Shown piece by piece: positions 24,568-32,805 of a stretch of 64,000 nucleotides of DNA. Below the pieces are notes generated by a model. The model did not search any database. It had not been told where the DNA came from and worked only from the letters and a program-made list of their open reading frames with translations. Both the position numbers and the translations under genes were made by a program. Numbering within the stretch: position 1 is the stretch's first letter; each line of letters opens with the position of its first letter. The stretch comes from SZUA-430 sp964483585. GTDB lineage: Bacteria; Pseudomonadota; Alphaproteobacteria; Micropepsales; Micropepsaceae. The stretch spans positions 6,259 through 70,258 of the forward strand of contig CAZABH010000015.1 of assembly GCA_964483585.1 (NCBI GenBank), written 5' to 3'.

Positions 24568-27456
24568 ATGACAATTCCCTATGGCCGCGTAACGGCCGTT
24601 CTTGGCCCGACCAATACAGGCAAGACCCACTACGCCATCGAGCGCATGCTTGCGCACCAAAGCGGCATGATCGGCCTGCCGCTGCGGCTGCTCGCACGCG
24701 AGGTTTATGAGCGTGTCGCCGCCGCCAAGGGCCATCATTGCGTGGCGCTGATCACGGGCGAGGAAAAGATTGTCCCGAAGGCGCCGACACACTGGGTGGC
24801 CACTGTTGAATCCATGCCGCTCGATGTCGGGGCCGAGTTCGTTGCGGTCGACGAAATCCAGCTCGCGCAGGATCCTGATCGCGGGCATGTATTCACGGAC
24901 CGCTTGCTGAACGCACGCGGACGCTCGGAGACAATCTTCCTGGGATCGGACACGATGCGCCCGCTGCTGCAGAAGCTGCTGCCGGGCATCCAGTTCATCT
25001 CGCGCCCCCGGTTCTCGGACCTCGCCTACACGGGTGCACGGAAGCTCACGCGGCTGCCACGGCGCACAGCCATTGTCGGGTTCTCGGCGGACGCGGTCTA
25101 TTCGATTGCAGAGTTGGTCCGTCGCCAGCGAGGGGGTGCTGCGGTGGTCATGGGTGCCCTTTCACCCCGAACCCGCAATGCCCAGGTTGCGCTGTACCAA
25201 TCGGGCGATGTGGATTTCCTGGTTGCGACGGATGCGATCGGCATGGGGCTGAACATGGACATCGACCATGTCGCCTTTGCGGCAACCGAGAAATTCGATG
25301 GCTCGGTGCGCCGCCCGCTGAGGGCCAACGAATTGGCGCAGATCGCAGGACGTGCTGGCCGGCACATGAATGACGGCACCTTCGGTGTGACCGCGGAAGC
25401 AGAACCACTCGACGCCGATTTGGTCGAGGCCATCGAGAACCACCGGTTCGATCCGGTCAAGGTGATCCAGTGGCGAAACACGCGCCTTGATTTCTCGTCC
25501 ATCGCAGCGCTTGACCACAGCCTTGACGCCTTGCCGCCCACACGCGGCCTCAGCCGCGCGCGCGCGCAGGACGATCAGCTGGTGCTGCGGATCCTTGCGG
25601 GAGATGCGCGCGTCAAGGAACAGGCCGCAGGTCCTGCCAATGTAAGGCAGCTCTGGCAGGTGTGCCAGATTCCCGATTTCCGGAAGATTGCCGTCGAGGA
25701 ACACGCACAGCTGCTTGGAAACATCTTCGAGCATCTCATGAGCCATGAGGGTGTGCTTCCAGACCCCTGGCTCGAAGGGCATGTGGCTCGCCTCGACAAT
25801 ATCGAAGGCGAGATCGATGCCATCGCCCAGCGCATCGCACATATCAGGACTTGGACCTACGTCGCCAACCGTGCGCAATGGGTTGCCGATGCGGCGCATT
25901 GGCAGGAACGGACCCGCGCGGTCGAAGACCGGCTCTCGGACGCTTTGCACGAGAAGCTGACCCAACGCTTCGTGGACCGTCGCACCAGCGTGTTGATGAA
26001 GCGGCTTCGCGAGGATGAAGAGTTCGCGGCAACCATCGACGATGATGGTGATGTCCTGGTCGAGGGCGAGTTTGTCGGCAAGCTGCAAGGCTTCTCGTTC
26101 GTCGCTGATCCGCGGGCGATCGGCATTCACGGGAAAGCACTTAGGTCTGCGGCGCTCAAGGGCCTTGCAGGAGAGATTGCCGCGCGTGCGCAGGCACTTG
26201 CCAATGCTCCGGACTCTGCGATCAGCGTCTCGGAGCATGGACGGCTCTGGTGGAACGGCAGCATTGTGGCGCGCTTGCGCAAGGGGCACGAACCCCTGAA
26301 GCCGCGCATCGAGCTGCTCGCCGATGACCTGCTGTCTTCGGCTGCGCGCGAGAGAGCTATAGACCGCCTCGAGGAATGGCTTGCCCACCACATCACCAAG
26401 GTCCTCTCGCCGCTGGTGACGCTGCAGGGTGAATTGAACAAGGAGATGCCCTCCCAGAAGGAGCCGGCTGCCTTGCCGGCAGTTCCCGACGCCACAGCGA
26501 AGGCCGTGCCAGATGCTGCACCGATCGAGGGTGCCGAGACCGAGGCTGAGACCGAGACAGACGATGAGGCCGTGGACGCGCCTGATGCGGGTGCGGTCGT
26601 TGCCACACCTGCGCCTGCCGAGGTTCTGTTTGCGTCCCCACTTCAGGGCGTGGCGCGCGGACTTGCTTTCCAGCTCTACGAGAATCTCGGGTCTGCGGCG
26701 CGCCTTTCGGTCTCGCGAGAACTCAAGGCGATCGCGCAGGAAGATCGGGCGCCATTGCGTCGCCTGGGTGTCAGGTTCGGCGCGTTTTCTGTCTATCTTC
26801 CAGTCCTGGTCAAGCCCGCAGCGGCAAAGCTGAAAGCCCTGTTGTGGGCCGTGCATCAGGACATGACAGACATTCCCCCCGCGCCGTCCGCCGGGCTGAC
26901 ATCGATTCTTGCCGATGGGTCAGTGCCTGCGGGCTTCTATGAGGCGGCCGGCTATCGGCTGTGCGGCCCGCGCGCGGTGCGCATCGACATGCTTGAACGT
27001 GTTGGCGAGATCATTCGCAGCAAGGGCCAAGGCGGGAAGATGCCCGAAAGCTTTGGTATCACGCCTGACCTCATGTCGGTGCTGGGGTGCGGCGAGGATG
27101 ACCTTGCGCAGATCCTGCGGGCACTCGGTTTTCGCGACACGCGCTCGAAGACCGAGGCTGGCGAAGAGGTGGTGGTCTGGCAGCAGCGTTTGCGTCGCGA
27201 CGAACGTCGCGGGCGCGCGAAGCCCGGGCGCGAGGCGCGCGTTGGCGACAGGCGGGATGATCGCAAGGCGCGCGAGGATCAGCCCGCGGCAGATGCGAAG
27301 AAGGGCAAGGGTCGCAAAGGTGGCGGCTCGGCAGATGAGCGTTCACGCAGGGATCCCCATCGCGAAAACCCACCGCCGCGGCGAAAGGAAAAACCCTTTG
27401 TGCTGGATCCGGATTCGCCTTTTGCGGCCCTGGCTCAACTCAAGTTCAAGAAGTGA
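24568..27456 (+). CDS. SUV3-like DEAD/DEAH-superfamily RNA helicase
   Basis: 962-residue superfamily 2 helicase. Motif I is GPTNTGKT (13-20), motif II is VDEIQ (94-98) rather than DEAD/DEAH, as in mitochondrial SUV3 helicases, and QIAGRAGRH is motif VI. The second half contains Ala/Glu-rich linkers and a very basic C-terminus that probably binds RNA. SUV3 relatives unwind structured RNA for degradation. ATG 24568 fits the family start better than the upstream in-frame ATG 24517, although its ribosome binding site is weak. First gene of the conserved helicase-S4-fdxA-carD order. Confidence 0.9.
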   Translation: MTIPYGRVTAVLGPTNTGKTHYAIERMLAHQSGMIGLPLRLLAREVYERVAAAKGHHCVALITGEEKIVPKAPTHWVATVESMPLDVGAEFVAVDEIQLAQDPDRGHVFTDRLLNARGRSETIFLGSDTMRPLLQKLLPGIQFISRPRFSDLAYTGARKLTRLPRRTAIVGFSADAVYSIAELVRRQRGGAAVVMGALSPRTRNAQVALYQSGDVDFLVATDAIGMGLNMDIDHVAFAATEKFDGSVRRPLRANELAQIAGRAGRHMNDGTFGVTAEAEPLDADLVEAIENHRFDPVKVIQWRNTRLDFSSIAALDHSLDALPPTRGLSRARAQDDQLVLRILAGDARVKEQAAGPANVRQLWQVCQIPDFRKIAVEEHAQLLGNIFEHLMSHEGVLPDPWLEGHVARLDNIEGEIDAIAQRIAHIRTWTYVANRAQWVADAAHWQERTRAVEDRLSDALHEKLTQRFVDRRTSVLMKRLREDEEFAATIDDDGDVLVEGEFVGKLQGFSFVADPRAIGIHGKALRSAALKGLAGEIAARAQALANAPDSAISVSEHGRLWWNGSIVARLRKGHEPLKPRIELLADDLLSSAARERAIDRLEEWLAHHITKVLSPLVTLQGELNKEMPSQKEPAALPAVPDATAKAVPDAAPIEGAETEAETETDDEAVDAPDAGAVVATPAPAEVLFASPLQGVARGLAFQLYENLGSAARLSVSRELKAIAQEDRAPLRRLGVRFGAFSVYLPVLVKPAAAKLKALLWAVHQDMTDIPPAPSAGLTSILADGSVPAGFYEAAGYRLCGPRAVRIDMLERVGEIIRSKGQGGKMPESFGITPDLMSVLGCGEDDLAQILRALGFRDTRSKTEAGEEVVVWQQRLRRDERRGRAKPGREARVGDRRDDRKAREDQPAADAKKGKGRKGGGSADERSRRDPHRENPPPRRKEKPFVLDPDSPFAALAQLKFKK

Positions 27457-27459
27457 TCC

Positions 27460-27828
27460 TTGTCGCGCATCGACAAATATCTCTGGCATGCGCGCTTCTT
27501 CAAAAGCCGCACACTGGCCGCGGATGCCGTGTCGACGGGGCGCGTCCGCATCAATGGCGCGCATTGCACGAAACCTGCCTCGGGCATCAAGCCGGGCGAT
27601 GTACTGACCATTGCTGTGGGAAGCGTTGTACGCGTTGTCAAAGTCGTCGCCTTCGGCGAGCGACGCGGGCCTGCGAGCGAGGCGCGACTGCTTTACGACG
27701 ACTTGACGCCGCCCGCGCCACCACGTGCAACTGCCGAGGATGATCAGGCCCCCAATCCCATGAGGAAGCCAACGCGCCGGGAACGACGTGCCATTACCCT
27801 CTTGAAGGCAAAGCATTTTGATGCGTGA
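27460..27828 (+). CDS. RNA-binding S4 domain protein
   Basis: 122-residue protein of the HslR type. The S4 domain occupies the first 60 residues (RIDKYLWHARFFKSRTLAADAV, GRVRINGAHCTKPASGIKPGDVLTI), followed by a basic, Pro-rich tail ending RRERRAITLLKAKHFDA. It binds structured rRNA, probably on stalled or free 50S subunits as HslR does. The start is TTG 27460, three bases after the helicase stop, so translation is likely coupled. Confidence 0.87.
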   Translation: MSRIDKYLWHARFFKSRTLAADAVSTGRVRINGAHCTKPASGIKPGDVLTIAVGSVVRVVKVVAFGERRGPASEARLLYDDLTPPAPPRATAEDDQAPNPMRKPTRRERRAITLLKAKHFDA

Positions 27829-27928
27829 GGCGTGCGCTGCAGCAAACTGAGGGTTGTTGACGGGATTGCGAAGTGATAGGCGTTTCGTCCTACAAGCCGT
27901 CTGAACCCAGCCACTGCGGGCTAGTCTC

Positions 27929-28267
27929 ATGTCTTATGTCGTCACCGACTCATGCATCAAATGCAAGTTCATGGATTGCGTCGAAGTCTGCCCTGTCGAC
28001 TGCTTCTACGAGGGCGAGAACATGCTCGTGATCCATCCGGACGAGTGCATCGACTGCGGGGTCTGCGAACCGGAGTGCCCGGTTGACGCGATCAAACCCG
28101 ACACGGAGCCTGGGCTCGAGAAGTGGCTGACGCTCAACAAGGATTATGCTGCCCAGTGGCCTAACATCACGGTCAAGGGAGAACCGCCTGTGGACGCCAA
28201 AGAGTTCGAGAATGTGACCGGGAAGTTCGAGAAGTTCTTCAGCCCAAAACCTGGTCAAGGAAGCTAG
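27929..28267 (+). CDS. fdxA: Seven-iron ferredoxin FdxA ([3Fe-4S][4Fe-4S])
   Basis: 112-residue Azotobacter-type ferredoxin. Cysteines C9, C12, C17, C21, C25 and the second set C40, C43, C46, C50 build the two clusters; the region YVVTDSCIKCKFMDCVEVCP is diagnostic. The C-terminal half (LTLNKDYAAQWPNIT and beyond) is the usual FdxA extension. Essential or highly expressed in several alphaproteobacteria; exact partner unknown. Stands 100 nt after the S4 gene. Confidence 0.95.
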   Translation: MSYVVTDSCIKCKFMDCVEVCPVDCFYEGENMLVIHPDECIDCGVCEPECPVDAIKPDTEPGLEKWLTLNKDYAAQWPNITVKGEPPVDAKEFENVTGKFEKFFSPKPGQGS

Positions 28268-28301
28268 GGGGGCTTAGCCGAGGCCGTTAACCCGATCAGT
28301 G

Positions 28302-28352
28302 GCGAAAAACCGTACTTTTCCCCATTTCGTGGTTTTTTGTTTCTTATTTTCA
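28302..28352 (+). terminator. Probable terminator of fdxA
   Basis: GAAAAACC (28303-28310) can pair with GGTTTTTT (28330-28337) around a 19-nt loop, followed by the T-rich TTTCTTATTTT. The long loop keeps confidence moderate. Confidence 0.45.
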
Positions 28353-28708
28353 TGTGACGCGCACATTACGACTTTGTGAGAAATTTGCGGATTTCGGCCA
28401 AAAATTTCCTTGCTTAATGCTGGGGCATTTTCGGTTAACCATTTGCTGCGCCTTTATTTTTCCCCCTTTTCGTGTTACATTTTCATCACTTGGTAACGCA
28501 CGAAAGACAGTTGCAAGTCGATACGACGACGTGGGGATTTGAAGGTCCATCATCGCAGGCACGTTTGGTCTGAGCCTTCTCCAGTCTAATGCGGAGTGGC
28601 GCTGACGGTGCCTTGTGTTGCCTGCCGCAAGGTGGACTAACCTGCCTTCGTTTCGATCCGCAGCCCTCTTCGCGACGCTACCGGGATGAGCGAGGAAGAC
28701 ACATCTAC
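28353..28708. other. AT-richer non-coding region upstream of carD
   Basis: Part of a 441-nt gap between fdxA and carD (28268-28708). It is clearly AT-richer than the rest of the window and contains no ORF I would support. TTAACCAT at 28435-28442 equals a half-site described for the cell-cycle regulator CtrA. The AGGAAG near 28694 is the carD ribosome binding site. A promoter for carD must lie here but I cannot place it. Confidence 0.5.
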
Positions 28709-29512
28709 ATGAGCACGAAAAAGCAGGCTGTCAAAACGCAGGCGAAAGCCGCGAAGGCTGCGGTGAAAGTTGCCGCGAAGCCGTCAGCCGCGAAGCCGGA
28801 CACGAAGTCGACCGCCAAGAAGCCCGACCTGAAGGCTGTTCCCAAGACAGACGCCAAGGTGGTGCCCAAGGCCGACCCGAAGCCGGCTGCCAAGGTCGAG
28901 TTGAAGGCTGTTCCGACTGGCACTGCGGCCAAGGCCGCACCGGTCGCGCCGAAGACGCCTGCACCGGCTGTTGCTGCGGTGAAGTCACCTGTCGCGATCG
29001 TTCCCAAGCCCGAGAAGAAGAAGCCGGAATTCCGGACGAATGACTGGGTCGTCTATCCCGCTCATGGCGTCGGGCGCATTGTTTCGGTGGTCGAGCAGGA
29101 GGTTGCCGGCATCAAGCTGGAACTGTTCGTGATCAATTTCGACAAGGACAAGATGACCTTGCGCGTTCCTGTGGCCAAGGCCTCAGCAATCGGCATGCGC
29201 CGCCTGTCGTCGCCGGATGTCGTGGCCTCGGCCCTGCAGACGCTGAAAGGCCGGGCGCGTATCAAGCGCACGATGTGGAGCCGCCGCGCGCAGGAATACG
29301 AAGCCAAGATCAACTCGGGCGACCTGATCTCGATCGCGGAAGTCGTGCGCGACCTGCACCGCACCAGCGGGCAGCCAGAGCAGTCTTACTCGGAACGCCA
29401 ATTGTACGAGGCTGCACTCGCACGTATGGCGCGCGAGGTTGCGGCGGTCGAGCGCATCGACGAGGACGCAGCTGTGAAGCGGCTTGAAGTGGCGCTGCAG
29501 CGGGCAGCCTGA
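28709..29512 (+). CDS. carD: CarD-family transcriptional regulator with long Lys/Ala/Pro-rich N-terminal tail
   Basis: 267 residues against about 165-170 for ordinary CarD. Residues 1-107 are low-complexity: 25 Lys, 28 Ala and 16 Pro, in KPxAK-like repeats resembling histone H1 tails. From about residue 108 the CarD/TRCF RNA polymerase interaction domain begins (FRTNDWVVYPAHGVGRI), followed by the helical DNA-binding domain (VVASALQTLKGRARIKRTMWSRRAQEY). CarD stabilises open promoter complexes, notably at stable RNA promoters. Start ATG 28709 follows GAGGAAG. The tail is in frame with good coding bias and the same start, so it is not an annotation artefact. Confidence 0.9.
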   Translation: MSTKKQAVKTQAKAAKAAVKVAAKPSAAKPDTKSTAKKPDLKAVPKTDAKVVPKADPKPAAKVELKAVPTGTAAKAAPVAPKTPAPAVAAVKSPVAIVPKPEKKKPEFRTNDWVVYPAHGVGRIVSVVEQEVAGIKLELFVINFDKDKMTLRVPVAKASAIGMRRLSSPDVVASALQTLKGRARIKRTMWSRRAQEYEAKINSGDLISIAEVVRDLHRTSGQPEQSYSERQLYEAALARMAREVAAVERIDEDAAVKRLEVALQRAA

Positions 29513-29536
29513 AGACGGCCAGCCTTGCTATCGAAC

Positions 29537-29568
29537 AAAGCCCGGGTTCCGCGAGCCCGGGCTTTTTC
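29537..29568 (+). terminator. Intrinsic terminator of carD
   Basis: A perfect 10-bp stem AAAGCCCGGG/CCCGGGCTTT (29537-29546 with 29556-29565), 9-nt loop, ends in TTTTT. Confidence 0.92.
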
Positions 29569-29592
29569 CTTTGTGCGTCCACAGGATGCGGC

Positions 29593-29621
29593 TTGACCTG
29601 CAAGTGCAATCGACAAATGAT
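29593..29621 (+). promoter_or_regulatory. Promoter of tRNA-Arg
   Basis: TTGACC (29593-29598) and AATGAT (29616-29621) are 17 nt apart. The following GCGCCCCGCG is a GC-rich discriminator, typical of stringently controlled stable RNA promoters. The tRNA begins at 29634. Confidence 0.6.
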
Positions 29622-29633
29622 GCGCCCCGCGAT

Positions 29634-29710
29634 GACCCCGTAGCTCAGCAGGATAGAGCGGCAGATTCCTAATCTGTAGGTCGGACGTTCGAATCGTCTC
29701 GGGGTCACCA
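29634..29710 (+). tRNA. tRNA-Arg (anticodon CCT)
   Basis: 77 nt including encoded CCA. The acceptor stem GACCCCG (29634-29640) pairs with CGGGGTC (29700-29706). The D-arm contains TAGCTCAGCAGGATAGAGC. The anticodon loop is TTCCTAA with anticodon CCT (reads AGG), and GTTCGAATC is the T-loop. It lies between carD and the ATP-grasp gene. Confidence 0.95.
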
Positions 29711-29735
29711 TTTCCCGCCTCCTCAACAGGTGCCC

Positions 29736-30713
29736 ATGCGTGTCGGCCTCACCTACGACCTCAGGTCGGACTATCTCCGGCTGGGCTATTCCCTCGAAGC
29801 AACAGCGGAATTCGACAAGGAAGATACGATCGACGGGCTAGCACGTGCGATCAGCGCGCACGGCCATATTGTCGATCGCATCGGCAATGTCCGCGCGCTT
29901 GTCGACCGTTTGTCCAAGGGCGATCGTTGGGACCTTGTGTTCAATATCGCCGAGGGCATGCATGGTATCGCGCGTGAGGCGCAGGTCCCTGCCCTCCTCG
30001 AGGCCTATGGCATTGCCTGCACCTTTGCGGATGCGGGGGTGTTGTCCTTGTGCCTGCACAAGGGACATACCAAGGCCGTGCTGCAGGCCGCGGGCGTGCG
30101 CACGGCCCCTTTCGCTGTGCTCGAGCGCGAGGAGGATTTGGCGAAAATCGACATGCCCTACCCGCTTTTCGTGAAGCCAGTGGCGGAGGGTACCGGAAAG
30201 GGCGTCACCCCACGCTCGATTGTGCGGGAGGCCGCGGCGCTGGCACCTGCGTTTCGCGAATTGCTGGCGCAGCATCGACAACCCGTCCTGGTCGAACCCT
30301 ACCTCAATGGTCGAGAGTTCACGGTGGGCCTGCTTGGATACGGACCTTCGGCGAGGACAGTTGGTGCGATGGAGGTTCATCTGGGCGCAGACGCCGAGCA
30401 GGGTCTGTATTCGTATTCGAACAAAGAGAACTGGGAGGGGCGCGTCTCCTATTCGATCGCTACAGACGCGATGGCGCGCGAGGCCGAAGCGGTTGCCCTG
30501 GCAGCCTGGCGCGCGCTGGGCTGCCGGGACGCAGGACGTGCAGACCTGCGCGCAGGATCCGATGGACGGGTCTACTTCCTCGAGGTCAACCCGCTGGCCG
30601 GCATCAATGAGGAGATCTCGGACCTGCCGATCATGTGGCGCATGCTGGGGCGGACGTACGAAGACCTTATCGGCATCATCCTTGATGAAGCGATCAGCCG
30701 CGTGACGCGCTGA
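29736..30713 (+). CDS. ATP-grasp ligase of the D-alanine--D-alanine ligase family
   Basis: 325-residue ATP-grasp protein. It has the N-terminal fold with NIAEGMHGIAREAQVPALLE, the ATP-binding lysine region LFVKPVAEGTGKGVT, the large-loop glutamate in VEPYLNGREFTVGL, and the metal/catalytic FLEVNPLAGINEE near the end. These motifs fit the D-Ala-D-Ala ligase group, but the true cell-wall ligase usually sits in the dcw cluster. This stand-alone copy may join other substrates. ATG 29736, after ACAGG, is preferred to GTG 29730. Confidence 0.82.
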   Translation: MRVGLTYDLRSDYLRLGYSLEATAEFDKEDTIDGLARAISAHGHIVDRIGNVRALVDRLSKGDRWDLVFNIAEGMHGIAREAQVPALLEAYGIACTFADAGVLSLCLHKGHTKAVLQAAGVRTAPFAVLEREEDLAKIDMPYPLFVKPVAEGTGKGVTPRSIVREAAALAPAFRELLAQHRQPVLVEPYLNGREFTVGLLGYGPSARTVGAMEVHLGADAEQGLYSYSNKENWEGRVSYSIATDAMAREAEAVALAAWRALGCRDAGRADLRAGSDGRVYFLEVNPLAGINEEISDLPIMWRMLGRTYEDLIGIILDEAISRVTR

Positions 30714-31488
30714 GATCGGTGCGCCGCCGGAGCGGCAGCACCAGCGGCGAACCCTGGTGTTCGCTGATGAAGGCATCAACGCCGAACACGGAACGCAGGA
30801 TGTCGCTCGAGAGGACATCGCGCGGCAGGCCTTCAGCTGCCAGCGTGCCTTCGGACATCACCGCCACGCGGTCGCAGTACCGCGCTGCAAGGGCCAGGTC
30901 ATGAAGGACAACCAGGACCGTGGCGCCGCTTGCGGCCTCGGCCTTCAGTACTTCCATGGCATGGATCTGGTGCTGAGGATCGAGTTGGGCAAAAGGCTCG
31001 TCGGCGAGGATCACGCGGGCGTCCGTGGCCAGGGCGCGCGCCAGCAGCACACGCGCTCGCTCGCCGCCGGACAGGCTGCTGACGGGCCTCTGTGCGAGGT
31101 GCACGACGTCGCAACGCTCCATCGCATCGGCTATGGCTGCATCATCGAGGGCGCGTGCAGCACCGAAGGCGACATGAGGCAGGCGACCCAGTGCCACCAC
31201 GGCCCGAACCTTCAGCGGCCAGTGCACGTCCCCGTTCTGCGGCAGATAGGAGAGGTGGCGGGCGAGCTCCGGGCGGGTCCAGCCCGGGAGGCCCCTGCCC
31301 TCGACCTTCACCGTCCCCGCATCCGGGCTGAGCAGGCCTGCCATCACTTTCATGGCTGTCGACTTTCCCGAGCCGTTCGGCCCGACAATGCCGATGCAGC
31401 GTCCTGCTTGCGCCTCGAGAGAGACCGACTTCAGGATTGGCTGCCCGCGCAGCGCGACCGAGACTCCCTGCATTTCAAGGGACATCAT
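30694..31488 (-). CDS. btuD: Cobalamin ABC transporter ATP-binding protein
   Basis: 264-residue ABC ATPase with Walker A GPNGSGKST, Q-loop YLPQNGD, signature SSLSGGERARV, Walker B VILADEPFAQLD and the H-loop VLHDLALAARYC. This is the FecE/BtuD/HmuV type. B12 is assigned as substrate because of the riboswitch upstream. The start (ATG 31488) overlaps the permease stop as ATGA, so expression is coupled. Confidence 0.87.
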   Translation of the reverse strand: MMSLEMQGVSVALRGQPILKSVSLEAQAGRCIGIVGPNGSGKSTAMKVMAGLLSPDAGTVKVEGRGLPGWTRPELARHLSYLPQNGDVHWPLKVRAVVALGRLPHVAFGAARALDDAAIADAMERCDVVHLAQRPVSSLSGGERARVLLARALATDARVILADEPFAQLDPQHQIHAMEVLKAEAASGATVLVVLHDLALAARYCDRVAVMSEGTLAAEGLPRDVLSSDILRSVFGVDAFISEHQGSPLVLPLRRRTDLSASRG

Positions 31489-32519
31489 GAAATCTCCTGC
31501 CTCAGCCTGAAGACAAGCCAGAGGAAAAACGGAACTCCGATCAAGGATGTGAAGACGCCCAGCATGAGCTCGGGGCCCGAGGGGACCAAACGTACCGCGA
31601 TATCGGCAATGCTCACGAGCAGGGCTCCGCCCAATGCACTTGGCCATAGCAGCCGCGAGGGCTCGTGGCCCACGAGGCTTCTGCAGAGGTGGGGCACGAT
31701 GAGGCCGACGAAGGCGATGGCCCCGGTGACAGCAACCGACGCACCGACCGTGAGGGCGACGCCCAGGGTGACAAGCTGGCCCGTGCGCGTCACGTCGATG
31801 GCCATGGAGCGCGCGACGTCCTCCCCCAGCGCCAGCGCATCGAGCGCCCTGCCGGTCAGGTGCAGGATGATCATGCCTGCACCGACGAATGGCAGCGCCA
31901 GCATGACATCCTGGAGGCTGCGGTCCTTCAGGGATCCGAGGAGCCAGAAGACGATCTCGCTGACCGCATAGGGGTTCGGCGCCAGATTGAGCGCGAGGGC
32001 CATGAGCGCTGCCGCGAGGTTCGCGAGGGCGACGCCTGCGAGCACCAGCGTGTACAGCGAATTCTGCCGTGCGGAGAGCAGCGTGAGCAGAGCCGCCGCA
32101 AGCAGGGCTCCGCCCATGGCCGCGACGGGAAGCGAGAAGGCGAAGATTGTGGATAGTCCGAAGTAGATCGCAATGACGGCGCCCAGCGACGCGAAGGCCG
32201 AGATGCCCATGACGCCGGGCTCTGCGAGCGGATTGCGCAGGAGGCCCTGCAAGGCAGCACCGCTCATGCCCAAGGCCGCGCCCGCAAGCATGCCCAGCAG
32301 CACGCGCGGCAGCCGAATGTCCTGCATGATGATGCCCTCCACACCGACGCCGAACACGAGGCCGCGCCATGCGTCGTTCAGGGGAAGGGCCGCGTAGCCG
32401 ATAAACAGCGACACGAGGGCGGACAGGGACAAAGCAAGGGCTAGGCTTGCCACGAGGCCTGCCTGCGACCACTCCCTGGGGCTCGGTGACTGCACCGGAT
32501 ACACGCTCCCGTCGGACAC
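31485..32519 (-). CDS. btuC: Cobalamin ABC transporter permease (FecCD/BtuC family)
   Basis: 344-residue inner-membrane permease with about ten helices. It contains the conserved RLPRVLLGMLAGAALGMSGAALQGLLRNPLAEPG segment and the cytoplasmic coupling region near VGLIVPHLCRSLVGHEPSRLL. Start is GTG 32519, without an obvious ribosome binding site, about 70 nt downstream of the cobalamin riboswitch. This is the gene directly controlled by that switch. Confidence 0.88.
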   Translation of the reverse strand: MSDGSVYPVQSPSPREWSQAGLVASLALALSLSALVSLFIGYAALPLNDAWRGLVFGVGVEGIIMQDIRLPRVLLGMLAGAALGMSGAALQGLLRNPLAEPGVMGISAFASLGAVIAIYFGLSTIFAFSLPVAAMGGALLAAALLTLLSARQNSLYTLVLAGVALANLAAALMALALNLAPNPYAVSEIVFWLLGSLKDRSLQDVMLALPFVGAGMIILHLTGRALDALALGEDVARSMAIDVTRTGQLVTLGVALTVGASVAVTGAIAFVGLIVPHLCRSLVGHEPSRLLWPSALGGALLVSIADIAVRLVPSGPELMLGVFTSLIGVPFFLWLVFRLRQEIS

Positions 32520-32587
32520 AACACAATTTCGTCGCGACGGAGGATCCGCTTCACTGGCACACCCCGGCCAGGGAATAGACGACGAGT

Positions 32588-32773
32588 GCCTGGCAGGTTT
32601 CCTGGCTCACGGCTTCAGCGCTGCCTGCCTGGCCTTCCCGGGATCGTTGCGATCCCAGTGGCACCCTGTTGGCAAGAAGCTCACCGTTCACAGTTGCGGG
32701 GGCAGCTGCGGCCTTGGGCAAGCTGCCCGCACCGCATTCCCTTTTCCTTTGACAGTGTCTTGACCTGCCAAAG
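32588..32773 (-). promoter_or_regulatory. Cobalamin riboswitch
   Basis: Reading the minus strand, the class signature appears in order: closing stem TGGCAGGT (about 32770-32763), AGGGAATGCGGTGC, the B12 box GCTGCCCCCGCAACTGT, then GCCACTGGG, CGGGAAGGC, and GAGCCAGGAAACCTGCC, whose ACCTGCCA (32598-32591) closes the first stem. This is a full-length adenosylcobalamin-type switch. It lies between the binding protein gene and btuC, so it should control btuCD but not the upstream gene. Confidence 0.95.
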
Positions 32774-32805
32774 CACCATGCACTGGTGAAGGGGTATCGC
32801 GAAAC

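Noticed and set aside
27857..27896. fdxA promoter with TTGACG as -35
   Set aside because: No acceptable -10 occurs at 16-18 nt, so the match is probably accidental.
29634..29710. tRNA-Arg as attachment site of an integrated element
   Set aside because: No integrase, no direct repeat of the tRNA 3' end and ordinary chromosomal genes follow.
31489..32526. Upstream extension of the btuD frame across btuC
   Set aside because: It is an out-of-frame shadow of the permease gene; the ATPase begins at the ATGA overlap.
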